Positions 25,913 to 36,124 are shown, counted from the stretch's first letter. The stretch is DNA of 64,000 nucleotides from Bifidobacterium breve (GCA_945860245.1 CAMAPO010000002.1:62001-126000), one strand, 5' to 3'. The notes: generated from the sequence alone by a model not told the origin. Numbers and translations are program-made.

Positions 25913-27222
25913 GATTTCAGCGCCCCACTCTTATTGTATTGTCCGCAGTCGCAGTCGTTTTAGCCGCTAACGGATTAAGTGCTGGCCTATCAAAGAGTGA
26001 GTTTTCAACAAATTTTCCAGCAGTCGTATGTCCTCCGACTCCAAGTAAGATAACAACTGCAATATCTTTTCCATCAAATAAGACACCATTACGCAAGACT
26101 GGGACAAAGTCACTTTCTTTTGTTCCGGCGCAAACCCTGAGATATATGCAGGCAAAGGCGCCTGTCATAGCTGAATCTCAAGGTGTAACGCCTGTTGTTT
26201 GGCAAATTCGCAAGGGAGTATGGGCTGGTGCAACTATCTGTTCATCGTTACAAAATGAACAATGGTTTGTTGGCGGCACAGCAGATGTCACCAGTAAAGG
26301 TAAAGTCTTAATTGTAAATAGTGGCCTCAGTTCTGCAATCGTTGATTTAGAAATCTGGAATGAAATCGGCGTCCAACCCACGAAGCCAATTACTCTGGAA
26401 GCTAATTCTTATCGTGAGTTTGGGTTAGATTCTCTTGCACCTGGCTCTCGTGAAATTGTTATTCATGCGCTAACGAGATCAGGTCGTGTGACAAGTTACT
26501 TATTGGATGAACGTGGGCGAGGGTTAAAGGCGCTCGGTGGAGATATCATAAACTTTGCCCCCAAAGCCACTAAAGAAATCTATATTCCTGCGGTACCGCA
26601 TACCGTTCGTAAAATTGGTGCAAAATCTGTTGAGCTCGCGCACTCACTACGCTTACTTGTCCCGGGAGAACTAGATGCTCGCGTGACTGTCAATGTTTTG
26701 TCGACTGATGGCAGTTTCATTCCATCCGGATTTGAAAATAAGATCGTAAAAGCTGGATCGGTCGTATCTGTAGTACTTAGCCCAAACCTTCCAACGAGTA
26801 AATTTGGTTTACATATCTCGTCGGATCAGCCGCTTGTTGCCTCGGTGTATTCACAGACCTTTGCGCAGAAGAAAGCGGACTTTATTTGGAGTACATCTGC
26901 TCCAGAATTAACTCCAATCTCCTTGGCAATTTCTGGACTTTCTCCGCAACTTGTTTTCATAGGTGGAACAATCGCTGTTGATATCGAGCTATTCCTAGAT
27001 AAAGGTAAGCGGAAAGTTGTCAAAGTTAGAGGTGATGAGATTGCAACCATCAAAATTCCAGATGGAATTCGGTCAATCACATTTATAAAGGTAGCAAAGG
27101 GAATTTATGGTGCTGGCTTAATCGCCACAAAGAGTGGATACGGATATTTCCCACTATCACCAGGAAGTGTTCTCGCTAAATCTTCAGTACCCCTATCAAA
27201 TATTCGCGTCATAACTCCGTGA
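25909..27222 (+). CDS. DUF5719 family secreted/anchored protein
   Basis: 437 aa. An N-terminal hydrophobic segment (LIVLSAVAVVLAANGLSAGL) acts as signal or anchor; the rest is beta-rich with no enzymatic motif (e.g. LIVNSGLSSAIVDLEIWNEIG, GLHISSDQPLVASVYSQ). The sequence and its coupling to the big GT2 protein fit DUF5719, an actinobacterial partner of unknown function. ATGA overlap with the GT2 stop implies stoichiometric production, so a joint role at the cell surface is a reasonable inference. Confidence 0.8.
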   Translation: MRFQRPTLIVLSAVAVVLAANGLSAGLSKSEFSTNFPAVVCPPTPSKITTAISFPSNKTPLRKTGTKSLSFVPAQTLRYMQAKAPVIAESQGVTPVVWQIRKGVWAGATICSSLQNEQWFVGGTADVTSKGKVLIVNSGLSSAIVDLEIWNEIGVQPTKPITLEANSYREFGLDSLAPGSREIVIHALTRSGRVTSYLLDERGRGLKALGGDIINFAPKATKEIYIPAVPHTVRKIGAKSVELAHSLRLLVPGELDARVTVNVLSTDGSFIPSGFENKIVKAGSVVSVVLSPNLPTSKFGLHISSDQPLVASVYSQTFAQKKADFIWSTSAPELTPISLAISGLSPQLVFIGGTIAVDIELFLDKGKRKVVKVRGDEIATIKIPDGIRSITFIKVAKGIYGAGLIATKSGYGYFPLSPGSVLAKSSVPLSNIRVITP

Positions 27223-27264
27223 CAATCCCAGTTTTTCAGACCGATCCCCACTAGCCTTATAGGC

Positions 27265-27654
27265 ATGAGCAAGTTGGCTAGAACAGGGCGCAGCTGTTCG
27301 CGAGTTAGTTGTAGAAGTCTGGCTTCTATGACTCTGACTTACATTTATTCAGACTCAACCGCAGTGCTTGGCCCTTTAGCAACCTTTTCTGAACCTCACT
27401 CATACGATCTATGTGAAGTGCATGGTAAGCGCCTCACCGTTCCTAATGGTTGGAATGTAATTAAAGAAGAGAGTTCTCTGACAGATATTGGACCAAGTGA
27501 GGACGATTTGATGGCGATCGCCGATGCAGTGCGTGAAGTAGCCAATTTGAATATGTCTCCTGACGGTTCTAACGCCGCAAGCACAGTTAAAAGCGCGAGT
27601 AGCCAAGAAGGACAGATTGGTCGCCGCGGCCACTTGCGGGCGGTTCCCTCTTAA
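27265..27654 (+). CDS. DUF3499 family protein
   Basis: 129 aa. RSCSRVSCRSLASMTLTYIYSDSTAVLGPLATFSEPHSYDLCEVHGKRLTVPNGW is the DUF3499 core (Rv3258c-like), with cysteines and histidines (CSRVSC, CEVH) that look like a zinc site. Function unknown; it always sits near the phosphomannomutase gene. TAGCCT ends 7 nt before the ATG at 27265, so probably leaderless. The C-terminal 40 residues (SQEGQIGRRGHLRAVPS) are low complexity. Confidence 0.9.
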   Translation: MSKLARTGRSCSRVSCRSLASMTLTYIYSDSTAVLGPLATFSEPHSYDLCEVHGKRLTVPNGWNVIKEESSLTDIGPSEDDLMAIADAVREVANLNMSPDGSNAASTVKSASSQEGQIGRRGHLRAVPS

Positions 27655-27702
27655 AATTATTCTGGATTAGTAAAATTGCTTGGCTAAAGAGAGAAGCGGA
27701 AT

Positions 27703-29049
27703 ATTTCAATATTTAAGGCGTACGACATTCGCGGATTAGTTGATGTAGAAATTACCGCCGATTTTACCTTTGCTACAGGTGTGGCATTTGCGCGTTTTCT
27801 ACAACAAGAACGCGAACCCGGAACAGTTGTCATCGGTGAAGATATGCGCCAATCATCGCCATCATTTGCAGATGCTTTTTCTGCAGGCGTTACATCGCAA
27901 GGCTTAAATGTAATTCGCATCGGTTTAGCATCTACGGATCTGCTTTATTTTGCAGCCGGAGAATTGAATTTTCCTGGGGCAATGTTCACAGCTAGCCATA
28001 ATCCAGCTGAATATAACGGCATAAAATTATGCTTAAGCGGTGCTCGGCCAATTGGTAAAGAATCTGGACTTCTGGCTATTGAAAGATATGTAACTGAAGG
28101 TTCCCCAATTGACTTTAGAAGCGTCGGCAAAGAACGCAGTGAAGATATGTTAACTGCCTACGTTGATCACCTACTAAGCCTCGTAGATTTATCTGAAATC
28201 CGTCCGCTGAAGATAGTGATTGATGCCGGAAATGGAATGGCTGGACATACTGCCCCGGCAGTCTTTGCTCGCTTAAATTGCGAAGTAATCCCAATGTATT
28301 TTGAATTAGATGGCACCTTCCCCAATCACGAAGCGAATCCGATTGATCCTAAGAACCTTAAAGATCTTCAGAATGCGGTTAAGAAACATAAAGCTGATAT
28401 TGGCCTTGCCTTCGATGGCGACGCCGATCGCTGTTTCTTAGTGGATGAAAATAGTGAATTAGTAAATCCTTCCATCCTTACTGCCTTAATCGCTGATCGC
28501 GAGTTAAAGAAAAACCCTGGTGCAAATATAATTTACAATTTAATTTCTTCTCGTGCGGTCGCAGAGATTGTTGAAGAGCGTGGTGGCAAAGCGATCAGAT
28601 CAAGAGTAGGACATTCTTATATAAAGAAATTGATGGCAGAAACTGGAGCGGTATTCGGTGGTGAGCATTCAGGTCATTTCTATTTTAAAGATTTTTGGCG
28701 CGCTGATTCTGGAATGCTGGCAGCTCTGCATGCAATTGCAGCGCTCGGGGAAGTAAATACTCCGCTCTCCAAATTATTGAAACCTTATAGTCGCTATGTA
28801 TCTAGTGGTGAAATCAACTCGGAAGTTGCTGACTCACAAATATCAATGTCAGCGGTTGAAGCAAAATTTGGAGTAAGTGCCGGCAATGAGGTGGATCACC
28901 TCGATGGCTTGACGGTTAATGGTGATACTTGGTGGTTTAATGTCCGCGCTTCCAATACCGAACCACTATTACGTTTAAATGTAGAAGCCAAGACGCAAGC
29001 GCTCATGGAAAAGATTCGAGATGAGGTGCTCGCCACAATCCGTGGCTAG
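27703..29049 (+). CDS. manB: Phosphomannomutase/phosphoglucomutase with apparent AUU start
   Basis: About 448 aa if started at the ATT at 27703. The phosphohexomutase motifs are all there: N-terminal FKAYDIRGLVD, phosphoserine loop TASHNPAEYNG, metal-binding FDGDADRC, sugar-specificity GGEHSGHF and phosphate-binding RASNTEPLLR. It converts mannose-6-P to mannose-1-P (or glucose phosphates). The track start (GTG 27781) removes YDIRG. The frame is open only back to a TAA at 27685, and contains no ATG, GTG or TTG before 27781; the only start-like codons are ATT 27703 and ATA 27709. Matches Rv3257c by position. Confidence 0.85.
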   Translation: MSIFKAYDIRGLVDVEITADFTFATGVAFARFLQQEREPGTVVIGEDMRQSSPSFADAFSAGVTSQGLNVIRIGLASTDLLYFAAGELNFPGAMFTASHNPAEYNGIKLCLSGARPIGKESGLLAIERYVTEGSPIDFRSVGKERSEDMLTAYVDHLLSLVDLSEIRPLKIVIDAGNGMAGHTAPAVFARLNCEVIPMYFELDGTFPNHEANPIDPKNLKDLQNAVKKHKADIGLAFDGDADRCFLVDENSELVNPSILTALIADRELKKNPGANIIYNLISSRAVAEIVEERGGKAIRSRVGHSYIKKLMAETGAVFGGEHSGHFYFKDFWRADSGMLAALHAIAALGEVNTPLSKLLKPYSRYVSSGEINSEVADSQISMSAVEAKFGVSAGNEVDHLDGLTVNGDTWWFNVRASNTEPLLRLNVEAKTQALMEKIRDEVLATIRG

Positions 29050-29100
29050 CGTCTAAATAGCCAGTAAGGGTCGGTGGGCGCTAACCTATGCACAGAGCCG

Positions 29101-29129
29101 CCTAGCAAAGTAGAGCCCTACGCCTTAGG
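29101..29129 (+). other. Two-stem hairpin in the sahH leader
   Basis: CCTA-gcaaa-GTAG-agcc-CTAC-gcct-TAGG folds as two stacked 4-bp stems with an internal loop, 50 nt before the sahH ATG. No match to the SAM-I, SAM-II, SAM-IV or SAH riboswitch consensus as I know them. It may be a fortuitous hairpin or an undescribed leader element. Only the pairing is seen directly. Confidence 0.3.
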
Positions 29130-29178
29130 TAAGCACAGTCCAATCAACTGTTATTTATTACCAATTAAGGAGAACACC

Positions 29179-30465
29179 ATGAATTCACCAGTCACATCAA
29201 CACTTCCACGTCATGATATTGCAGATGCATCACTTGCCGCAGAAGGTCGCAAGAAGATCGAATGGGCAGAACGTAATATGCCTGTGCTCGCGCAGATCCG
29301 TGAACGCTTCGAGAAGTCACAGCCATTTACCGGCGTAAGAATCGCTGCTTGCATGCATGTGACAACCGAGACGGCTAACTTGATGCGTGTCCTAAAAGCA
29401 GGGGGCGCAGAAATTGCTCTCTGTGCATCAAATCCACTTTCAACTCAAGATGACACAGCGGCAGCGCTGGTTCACGAATACGGAATTTCAGTATTTGCGC
29501 GCAACGCAGTTGATCGTGATGGTTACTACTCACATATAAATGCGGCACTAGATATCGAACCTCACCAAGTATTTGATGATGGCTGCGACCTCGTCAACAC
29601 TCTTCACACAACTCGTAAAGAACTCCTTCCAAATATCGCCGGTGGTTGCGAAGAAACCACAACTGGTGTAATTCGTCTCAACCAAATGGCAAAAGATGGC
29701 GCACTTACATTCCCAATGATTGCTGTCAATGACACCGATACCAAGCACATGTTCGACAATCGTTACGGAACAGGTCAATCAACGCTCGACGCTGTCTTTC
29801 GTGCGACAAACTTCCTTCTTGCCGGACGCATCGTCGTAGTAGCAGGATTTGGTTACTGCGGTAAGGGCGTTGCAGAACGCGCTAAGGGTATGGGCGCTGA
29901 TGTTGTTGTTACCGAAATCGATCCAACTAAGGCCCTTGATGCCATGATGCAAGGCTTCCGAGTCATGCCAATGCTTGAAGCTGCAAAAGTTGGAGATGTA
30001 TTTATTACTGTTACGGGAAATCGTGATGTATTGCGAGATGAGCACTTTGCGGTGATGAAGGATGGCGCAATTATGGCTAACTCTGGACACTTCGATATTG
30101 AAATCGACGTCGCTTGGTTGGAGCAGAACGCAAAGAAGAAGAATGCCAAGATGCGCCATCAAACTGACGAATATGTGCTGGGCGATGGACGCCGCTTGCT
30201 ACTTCTTGCAGAAGGTCGCTTAGTTAACCTAGGCGCAGCCGAAGGTCACCCGGCATCAGTGATGGATATGTCATTCTCTGATCAAGCGCTGACTGCAGAA
30301 TATCTAGTAAAGGAAGCGAAGAACCTTCCAGCAGGTGTTCATAACGTTCCAACTTATATCGATAAAGAAGTTGCTAGCCTGAAGTTAATCTCTATGGGTG
30401 GCCGTATCGATACCTTAACTCCAGCACAAGATATGTACTTGAACTCTTGGGAGCACGGTAGCTAA
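29179..30465 (+). CDS. ahcY: S-adenosylhomocysteine hydrolase, short archaeal/Thermotoga-like type
   Basis: 428 aa from the ATG at 29179 with AAGGAGA upstream; the track start at 29074 has no support. Active-site stretches [22 protein letters not shown] and [18 protein letters not shown] and the NAD-binding GFGYCGKG are present. It lacks the roughly 40-residue insertion and the C-terminal PDHYRY tail of the usual 490-residue actinobacterial enzyme and ends [16 protein letters not shown]. It splits SAH into adenosine and homocysteine. Position before mtrA matches Rv3248c-Rv3246c. Confidence 0.93.
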   Translation: MNSPVTSTLPRHDIADASLAAEGRKKIEWAERNMPVLAQIRERFEKSQPFTGVRIAACMHVTTETANLMRVLKAGGAEIALCASNPLSTQDDTAAALVHEYGISVFARNAVDRDGYYSHINAALDIEPHQVFDDGCDLVNTLHTTRKELLPNIAGGCEETTTGVIRLNQMAKDGALTFPMIAVNDTDTKHMFDNRYGTGQSTLDAVFRATNFLLAGRIVVVAGFGYCGKGVAERAKGMGADVVVTEIDPTKALDAMMQGFRVMPMLEAAKVGDVFITVTGNRDVLRDEHFAVMKDGAIMANSGHFDIEIDVAWLEQNAKKKNAKMRHQTDEYVLGDGRRLLLLAEGRLVNLGAAEGHPASVMDMSFSDQALTAEYLVKEAKNLPAGVHNVPTYIDKEVASLKLISMGGRIDTLTPAQDMYLNSWEHGS

Positions 30466-31151
30466 TGACCTTGGTAATGGTCGTCGATGACGACCAGGAT
30501 CTTGCGGAGATGCTCGGCATCGTTTTAACCGGTGCCGGCATCGACGTGGATCTAGTAAGTCGCGGTGATGAGGTGCTGGAGGTCTTTAGAAATAATCCTC
30601 CGGATCTAATTCTGCTAGATGTAATGCTTCCGGGCTTAGATGGAATTGAAGTATGTAAATTAATCCGCGCCGAATCCATGGTTCCAATCGTGATGCTCAG
30701 TGCAAAAGGCGATACCCACGATGTGGTCAGAGGCCTTGAAGCCGGTGCAGATGATTACATGGTCAAACCCTTTAGACACCCTTCAGAACTCATCGCAAGA
30801 ATTCGTACTCGTTTACGTCGTACAAATGCCGATGTCTTAGGGCTACTAACTATTGGGGATCTCGCAATAGATGTAACCGCCCATGAGGTAGTCCGCGGGG
30901 GAAAGAAAATTGCACTCACTCGTTTAGAATTTGATTTGTTAGTCGCTTTAGCAAAAGAACCAGGGCGTGTGTTTACACGCGATGCCTTGCTCAGTGAAGT
31001 TTGGGGCTATCGACATTCAACTGATACACGTTTGGTAAATGTCCACGTGCAGCGGTTACGTTCAAAGATAGAGCACGACCCAGAGCACCCTGAAATCGTT
31101 ATGACAGTGCGCGGAGTTGGCTATAAAGCTGGAGTGATGGGCGGTTCCTAG
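30465..31151 (+). CDS. mtrA: Response regulator MtrA
   Basis: 228 aa OmpR/PhoB type. Receiver residues 1-115 with the acidic pocket DDDQD and phosphoacceptor Asp52 (LLDVMLPGLDG), switch Lys in YMVKPF; winged-helix C-terminus with GRVFTRDALLSEVWGY and the recognition helix TRLVNVHVQRLRSKI. In actinobacteria MtrA controls cell-wall, division and chromosome-initiation genes. ATG at 30465 shares a base with the ahcY stop; mtrB follows after 1 nt. Confidence 0.95.
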   Translation: MTLVMVVDDDQDLAEMLGIVLTGAGIDVDLVSRGDEVLEVFRNNPPDLILLDVMLPGLDGIEVCKLIRAESMVPIVMLSAKGDTHDVVRGLEAGADDYMVKPFRHPSELIARIRTRLRRTNADVLGLLTIGDLAIDVTAHEVVRGGKKIALTRLEFDLLVALAKEPGRVFTRDALLSEVWGYRHSTDTRLVNVHVQRLRSKIEHDPEHPEIVMTVRGVGYKAGVMGGS

Positions 31152-31152
31152 A

Positions 31153-32727
31153 ATGAACCGATTCACTTCCAGGCTAAGTACTTCACTTGCCTCAAAGGTA
31201 ATTGTTTCTACAGTGCTTTTATCTCTTGGCGTCGTTTGGTTAACTGGTTCTGCACTTTATTCGCAACTCTCTGACGGAGTAAGGGAAGTAAATCTAGAAT
31301 CCTCCCTTGCAGAGGCCAGATCTTCATTTTTTAGCGCCCAGTATCAATTCTTGCTTGCTGAAGCCGCTACACCTGCGGTTATCACGAAAGTAGTGCAAGA
31401 TGTAATTGTTTCATCTACAGAGGTCAGCCTGAGCCAAGATAGAAAATCCATTTTCTTAAGCAGATTCGGAAAGCCCTTTAAAATTTCTTTAATAGTGGAA
31501 TCTCCTAATTACACCACATCCACAGATGGTTTAGATATTTCATCCTTCCCAGATGAAGTACGTAAAAATGTTCGTTCGAGTGATTTAGTCGAATATCAGT
31601 ATGCCAAAGTGCGCTATCAAGATCGTGATGACGCCAACGTTTTAATTGTTGGTCGCAAAATTGTGATTCCAAAATCTGGAAATTATGAGATGCATCTGGT
31701 TTATTCGCTAAATAACCAGAACCGGACGCTTTCGATTATCAAGAACGCGCTTCTGCTAACGGGTTTTGCACTGATATTCCTTATTGGATTGATTACTTGG
31801 TTAGTAGTGCGTCAAGTAGTAAAACCAGTTCGTGAAGCAGCGAGCATTGCCCAGAAATTTACCCAAGGTGACTTCTCACAAAGAATGAAGGTAGAAAGCT
31901 CTGATGAAATTGCAACGCTCGGCAGCGCATTTAACGATATGGCACTTTCTTTGGAGTCACAGATCTCTCGCTTGGAAAACTTATCCCGCGTACAGCAAAG
32001 ATTCGTTTCTGATGTATCTCACGAACTTCGAACCCCTTTAACGACTCTACGAATGGCATCTGAAGTCATATATGCTCAGAAGGAAAGTTTTGAACCAACA
32101 ATCGCCCGAAGCTCAGAGCTTCTGGTCGCTCAACTGGATAGATTTGAGAAGCTCCTGGAAGATCTGCTGGAAGTTAGCCGCTTTGATGCAGAAGTTGCGA
32201 TTCTAGAGCCAGTTGATTTTGATCTAATTACCTTGATAGAAAGATGTATTGCAGATGTTCGCGCTAGCGCGCACGATCCTGTTATTTCGATAAATATTGC
32301 TCACGAGTCAGATCATCTGATTATTAAGGCCGATATGCGGCGCGTGGAGCGAATCATGCGGAATCTACTTTCTAATGCACTAGACCATGCCGAAGAAAAA
32401 CCAATAAATGTAACGATAATCTCAACTCGCACCGAAGTCGCTATTGGAGTTCGAGATTATGGAACCGGTATAGAACCTGCAGCTCTATCTCGCATCTTCG
32501 ATCGATTTTGGAGAGCAGATCCATCACGTGCGCGAGTTCGCGGAGGAACTGGACTTGGTCTATCGATCGCGTTGGAAGATGCCCGCTTACACAATGGTGA
32601 ACTTGATGCTTGGGGTTCGCTTGGAGAAGGCGCACATTTTGTTCTTACCCTGCCACGGATTGCGGGCGAGCAGATCGGTGGCAGGCCAATACGCCCACAA
32701 CCTGAGGATTATCCCCAGAATATTTAA
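31153..32727 (+). CDS. mtrB: Sensor histidine kinase MtrB
   Basis: 524 aa. Membrane helices at about 15-37 and 198-218 flank an extracytoplasmic sensor domain of about 160 residues. A HAMP domain (residues 218-272), HisKA with His290 (FVSDVSHELRTPL) and an HATPase with the N box (MRNLLSNALDHA) and GTGLGLSIALE follow. The usual partner lipoprotein gene lpqB is absent immediately downstream, where comF begins after 40 nt. Forms the essential MtrAB system with the preceding gene. Confidence 0.94.
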   Translation: MNRFTSRLSTSLASKVIVSTVLLSLGVVWLTGSALYSQLSDGVREVNLESSLAEARSSFFSAQYQFLLAEAATPAVITKVVQDVIVSSTEVSLSQDRKSIFLSRFGKPFKISLIVESPNYTTSTDGLDISSFPDEVRKNVRSSDLVEYQYAKVRYQDRDDANVLIVGRKIVIPKSGNYEMHLVYSLNNQNRTLSIIKNALLLTGFALIFLIGLITWLVVRQVVKPVREAASIAQKFTQGDFSQRMKVESSDEIATLGSAFNDMALSLESQISRLENLSRVQQRFVSDVSHELRTPLTTLRMASEVIYAQKESFEPTIARSSELLVAQLDRFEKLLEDLLEVSRFDAEVAILEPVDFDLITLIERCIADVRASAHDPVISINIAHESDHLIIKADMRRVERIMRNLLSNALDHAEEKPINVTIISTRTEVAIGVRDYGTGIEPAALSRIFDRFWRADPSRARVRGGTGLGLSIALEDARLHNGELDAWGSLGEGAHFVLTLPRIAGEQIGGRPIRPQPEDYPQNI

Positions 32728-32767
32728 TTAACCTTTCAAAGATTATTTGGCGCTAGAGAATTTAGCA

Positions 32768-33451
32768 ATGAAGAATCTGGTTGAATTAATTTTTCCATCA
32801 AGATGTATTGGTTGCTCACAACTCGGTATATCTATCTGTTCGAGCTGTCGCAAGAATTGGCATCCCCATATTTATCATCGCGAGTTAAAAGTGTTAGGGA
32901 AGAGATACCCAGTAATTTCAGCGATTGAGTATTCAGCTATAGCATCTCGTGTCTTATTGAGAGCGAAAGAAGCAAATCAGGCTGCTGCCGATCAGTTGCT
33001 AATAACTGCGATTACCCATTCGTTGCGATACTTCGTGAAGAACTATGGGACTGGAGATTTAGTCGCAATTCCTTCGCGAAGAACTGCCACAAGAAAGCGA
33101 GGACGCGATTTTATGCAAGAAGTTACCTCATCTGTTGCTAGCTTTGAGTCAGTTAAGACTTTGAAAATATTGCAACATCAGCGGGTGGTAAAAGACCAGT
33201 CCCAATTAAATTCACAGCAGCGATCTAGCAATATTGCAGGGGCTTTTTCTGCGTCCATTGATTTGCCAAATTCGGCAGGTCAAGGGAATATCGGGCCACT
33301 AATTATTGTTGATGATCTCGTCACCACAGGGGCGACCCTGGTGGAGGCGATACGGGCCTTACGTACCGCAGGCTTTACGGTAATTGGCGCGGTAACAGGC
33401 GCTGTCGCTAACCCTTACGATAAGGGGGTTGATTTTCGAAAGGGCACATAA
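32768..33451 (+). CDS. comF: ComF family phosphoribosyltransferase-like protein
   Basis: 227 aa from the ATG at 32768 (the TTG at 32747 in the track is less likely). N-terminal zinc ribbon FPSRCIGCSQLGISICSSC, then the PRTase fold with the PRPP loop LIIVDDLVTTGATLVEAI. Homologues are linked to DNA uptake or to purine salvage; exact role unresolved. Position between mtrB and secA equals Rv3242c, but the ribosome hibernation factor gene that normally lies between comF and secA is missing here (secA starts at the next base). Confidence 0.88.
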   Translation: MKNLVELIFPSRCIGCSQLGISICSSCRKNWHPHIYHRELKVLGKRYPVISAIEYSAIASRVLLRAKEANQAAADQLLITAITHSLRYFVKNYGTGDLVAIPSRRTATRKRGRDFMQEVTSSVASFESVKTLKILQHQRVVKDQSQLNSQQRSSNIAGAFSASIDLPNSAGQGNIGPLIIVDDLVTTGATLVEAIRALRTAGFTVIGAVTGAVANPYDKGVDFRKGT

Positions 33452-36124
33452 ATGGCAAAGATTTTTGATCGCATCATGCGGGCTGGCGAAGGAAAAATTC
33501 TTCGCGACCTCAGCAAGATTGTGGATCAAGTCAATTCATTTGAGCCAGTTATCTCTGCACTAAGCGACACTTCATTACGTGCGAAGACTGATGAATTTAA
33601 AGCACGGGTTGCATCTGGAGAATCTCTAGATGTTCTGCTTCCTGAAGCATTCGCTGTGGTTCGCGAAGCAGCACAGCGCACACTGGGCCAGCGCCACTAT
33701 GACGTACAAATTATGGGTGGCGCTGCGATGCATCGTGGAAATATTGCAGAAATGCGCACCGGTGAGGGCAAGACCTTGGTGGCAACTCTTCCTTCATATT
33801 TAAACGCTCTAGCGGGACGTGGCGTCCACGTTGTAACCGTCAATGATTATTTGGCAGAACGCGATAGTGAATGGATGGGTCGCATCCATCGCTTCCTCGG
33901 ATTATCAGTCGGTGTGATCGTAAATAGCATGACTCCATCAGAACGTCGTGCGGCTTATAACGCCGATGTTACATACGGAACTAATAATGAATTCGGCTTC
34001 GACTACTTGCGTGACAACATGGCTTGGACGCTAGAAGATTGTGTGCAACGTGATCACTTTTTCGCAGTTGTCGATGAAGTTGACTCAATTCTGATTGATG
34101 AAGCTCGTACACCTTTGATTATTAGTGGACCTGCAGATAAAGCAACCAAGTGGTATGTCGAGTTTGCCAATATCGCCGATAAGTTACAGCGCAATACTCA
34201 CTATGAAATTGATGAGAAGAAGAAAACAGTTGGAATTTTGGAAAATGGTGTTACAAAAGTCGAAGAAATTCTTAAAATTGGGAACTTATATGAAGCGGCA
34301 AATACCAGCTTAATCGGCTACCTAAACAACTCAGTGCGCGCGAAAGAGTTATTTAAGCGCGATAAAGATTACGTTGTAATGAACGGCGAGCTATTAATCG
34401 TCGATGAACATACTGGCCGTATGCTAGCTGGACGTCGCTATAGCGACGGTCTGCACCAAGCTTTGGAAGCGAAAGAGCGCATCGATATTAAAGATGAGAA
34501 CCAGACTCTCGCAACAATCACGCTGCAGAATTACTTCCGACTCTACGAAACTATATCCGGTATGACTGGTACAGCGATGACAGAAGCATCTGAATTCCAT
34601 CAGATCTACAAGCTCGGAGTTGTTCCGATTCCAACTAATCGTCCAATGGAGCGATTAGATCAGGCAGATTTGGTTTATAAATCTGAGCTTGGTAAATTTA
34701 TGGCGGTTACAAAAGACATTGTGGAACGCCATCGTAAAGGCCAACCAGTTCTAGTTGGTACAGTGTCAGTAGAAAAGTCCGAAGAGTTATCTGCGCTTTT
34801 GAAAAAGTCAGGTGTTCCGCACGAAGTACTCAATGCAAAGCATCACGAACGTGAAGCATCGATCATCGCACGCGCCGGTGTTAGCGGAGCGGTAACAGTT
34901 GCTACAAATATGGCAGGCCGCGGAACCGACATCATGCTCGGTGGTAACCCAGAATTTATGGCAGATTTTGAACTTCAACGTCGTGGTCTTTCACCAGTTG
35001 ATAACGCCACTGAATATGAAGCAGCCTGGCCTGATGAAATTGCAAAACAGAAAGCGGCAGTTGCTAAAGGCCATGAAGAAGTAGTTGCTCTAGGTGGTCT
35101 ATATGTACTGGGAACCGAGCGCCACGAATCACGCCGTATCGATAATCAGTTACGTGGACGTTCTGGGCGTCAAGGCGATCCCGGTGAATCACGCTTCTAT
35201 CTATCGCTACAAGATGAGTTAATGCGTCGCTTCAATTCTGCACTGGTGGAGCGCTTCCTATCTGCTGCTGGCCTTCCAGATGACTCTCCGATCGAGTCCA
35301 AGATGGTCAGTAACGCTATTCGTTCTGCGCAGACCCAAGTGGAAGCGCAAAACTTTGAAATCCGTAAGAATGTTTTAAAATATGACGATGTTATGAACCG
35401 GCAACGTGAAGTAATTTATGGAGAACGACGCCTAGTTCTTGAAGGTGAAGATATCTCGCAGCAGGTTCAGAGCTTTGTTGCAGATACCTTGGTTGCCTAT
35501 GTAAACGCCGAAACCACACAGGGCTATGGCGAAGATTGGGATCTAGATCGTTTATGGCAAGCTCTCAAATTGGTTTACCCAATCTCATTTACTCCAGAAG
35601 AGTTAGTCACTAAGGTCGGATCAATTTCGGCAATTGATGCAGATTATCTAACGGCGCAGATTCTAGAAGATGCAACTCTTGCTTACGAAAAACGTCAATC
35701 CGATCTTAGCGGTGATGTAATGCGCGAGCTCGAACGAAAAGTTTTACTTTCAGTCTTAGATCGTAAATGGAGAGAACATCTATATGAGATGGACTATCTA
35801 CAAGAAGGTATTGGGCTTCGCGCAATGGCCCAACGTGATCCATTGGTCGAGTACCAACGCGAAGGTTACGAACTCTTTGCTGCAATGATGGATGGAATTA
35901 AGGAAGAGTTAGCAAGCCTGGTCTTTAATGTGCAAGTAACTGTCGAAGGTGATGGCTCGCAGGTAAAGGCAGCTGGAATTACTGAAAAGCCATCTGATTC
36001 AACTGGGTTGCAATACACAGCCAGCGATGAATCTGGTATCTCTACTAAGGGTGAGGTTTCACGCAATAGCCAATGCCCTTGTGGTTCAGGTAAAAAGTAT
36101 AAGCGTTGCCATGGTGGCGCTTAA
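33452..36124 (+). CDS. secA: Preprotein translocase ATPase SecA
   Basis: 890 aa, standard length. Walker [32 protein letters not shown], the DEVD box ([17 protein letters not shown]), helicase motifs [16 protein letters not shown] and [20 protein letters not shown] are intact, and the C-terminal SEC-C zinc motif [14 protein letters not shown] is kept. It drives secretory proteins through SecYEG. ATG at 33452 follows the comF stop directly. Its 3' end overlaps the Rv3235-like gene convergently by 4 bp. Confidence 0.97.
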   Translation: MAKIFDRIMRAGEGKILRDLSKIVDQVNSFEPVISALSDTSLRAKTDEFKARVASGESLDVLLPEAFAVVREAAQRTLGQRHYDVQIMGGAAMHRGNIAEMRTGEGKTLVATLPSYLNALAGRGVHVVTVNDYLAERDSEWMGRIHRFLGLSVGVIVNSMTPSERRAAYNADVTYGTNNEFGFDYLRDNMAWTLEDCVQRDHFFAVVDEVDSILIDEARTPLIISGPADKATKWYVEFANIADKLQRNTHYEIDEKKKTVGILENGVTKVEEILKIGNLYEAANTSLIGYLNNSVRAKELFKRDKDYVVMNGELLIVDEHTGRMLAGRRYSDGLHQALEAKERIDIKDENQTLATITLQNYFRLYETISGMTGTAMTEASEFHQIYKLGVVPIPTNRPMERLDQADLVYKSELGKFMAVTKDIVERHRKGQPVLVGTVSVEKSEELSALLKKSGVPHEVLNAKHHEREASIIARAGVSGAVTVATNMAGRGTDIMLGGNPEFMADFELQRRGLSPVDNATEYEAAWPDEIAKQKAAVAKGHEEVVALGGLYVLGTERHESRRIDNQLRGRSGRQGDPGESRFYLSLQDELMRRFNSALVERFLSAAGLPDDSPIESKMVSNAIRSAQTQVEAQNFEIRKNVLKYDDVMNRQREVIYGERRLVLEGEDISQQVQSFVADTLVAYVNAETTQGYGEDWDLDRLWQALKLVYPISFTPEELVTKVGSISAIDADYLTAQILEDATLAYEKRQSDLSGDVMRELERKVLLSVLDRKWREHLYEMDYLQEGIGLRAMAQRDPLVEYQREGYELFAAMMDGIKEELASLVFNVQVTVEGDGSQVKAAGITEKPSDSTGLQYTASDESGISTKGEVSRNSQCPCGSGKKYKRCHGGA

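Noticed and set aside
27781-29049. Phosphomannomutase starting at GTG 27781
   Set aside because: This start removes the conserved FKAYDIRG segment that is clearly encoded in frame upstream.
29050-29178. SAM- or SAH-riboswitch upstream of ahcY
   Set aside because: A hairpin exists but I cannot align the conserved core of SAM-I/II/IV or SAH elements, so it is reported only as an unassigned leader structure.
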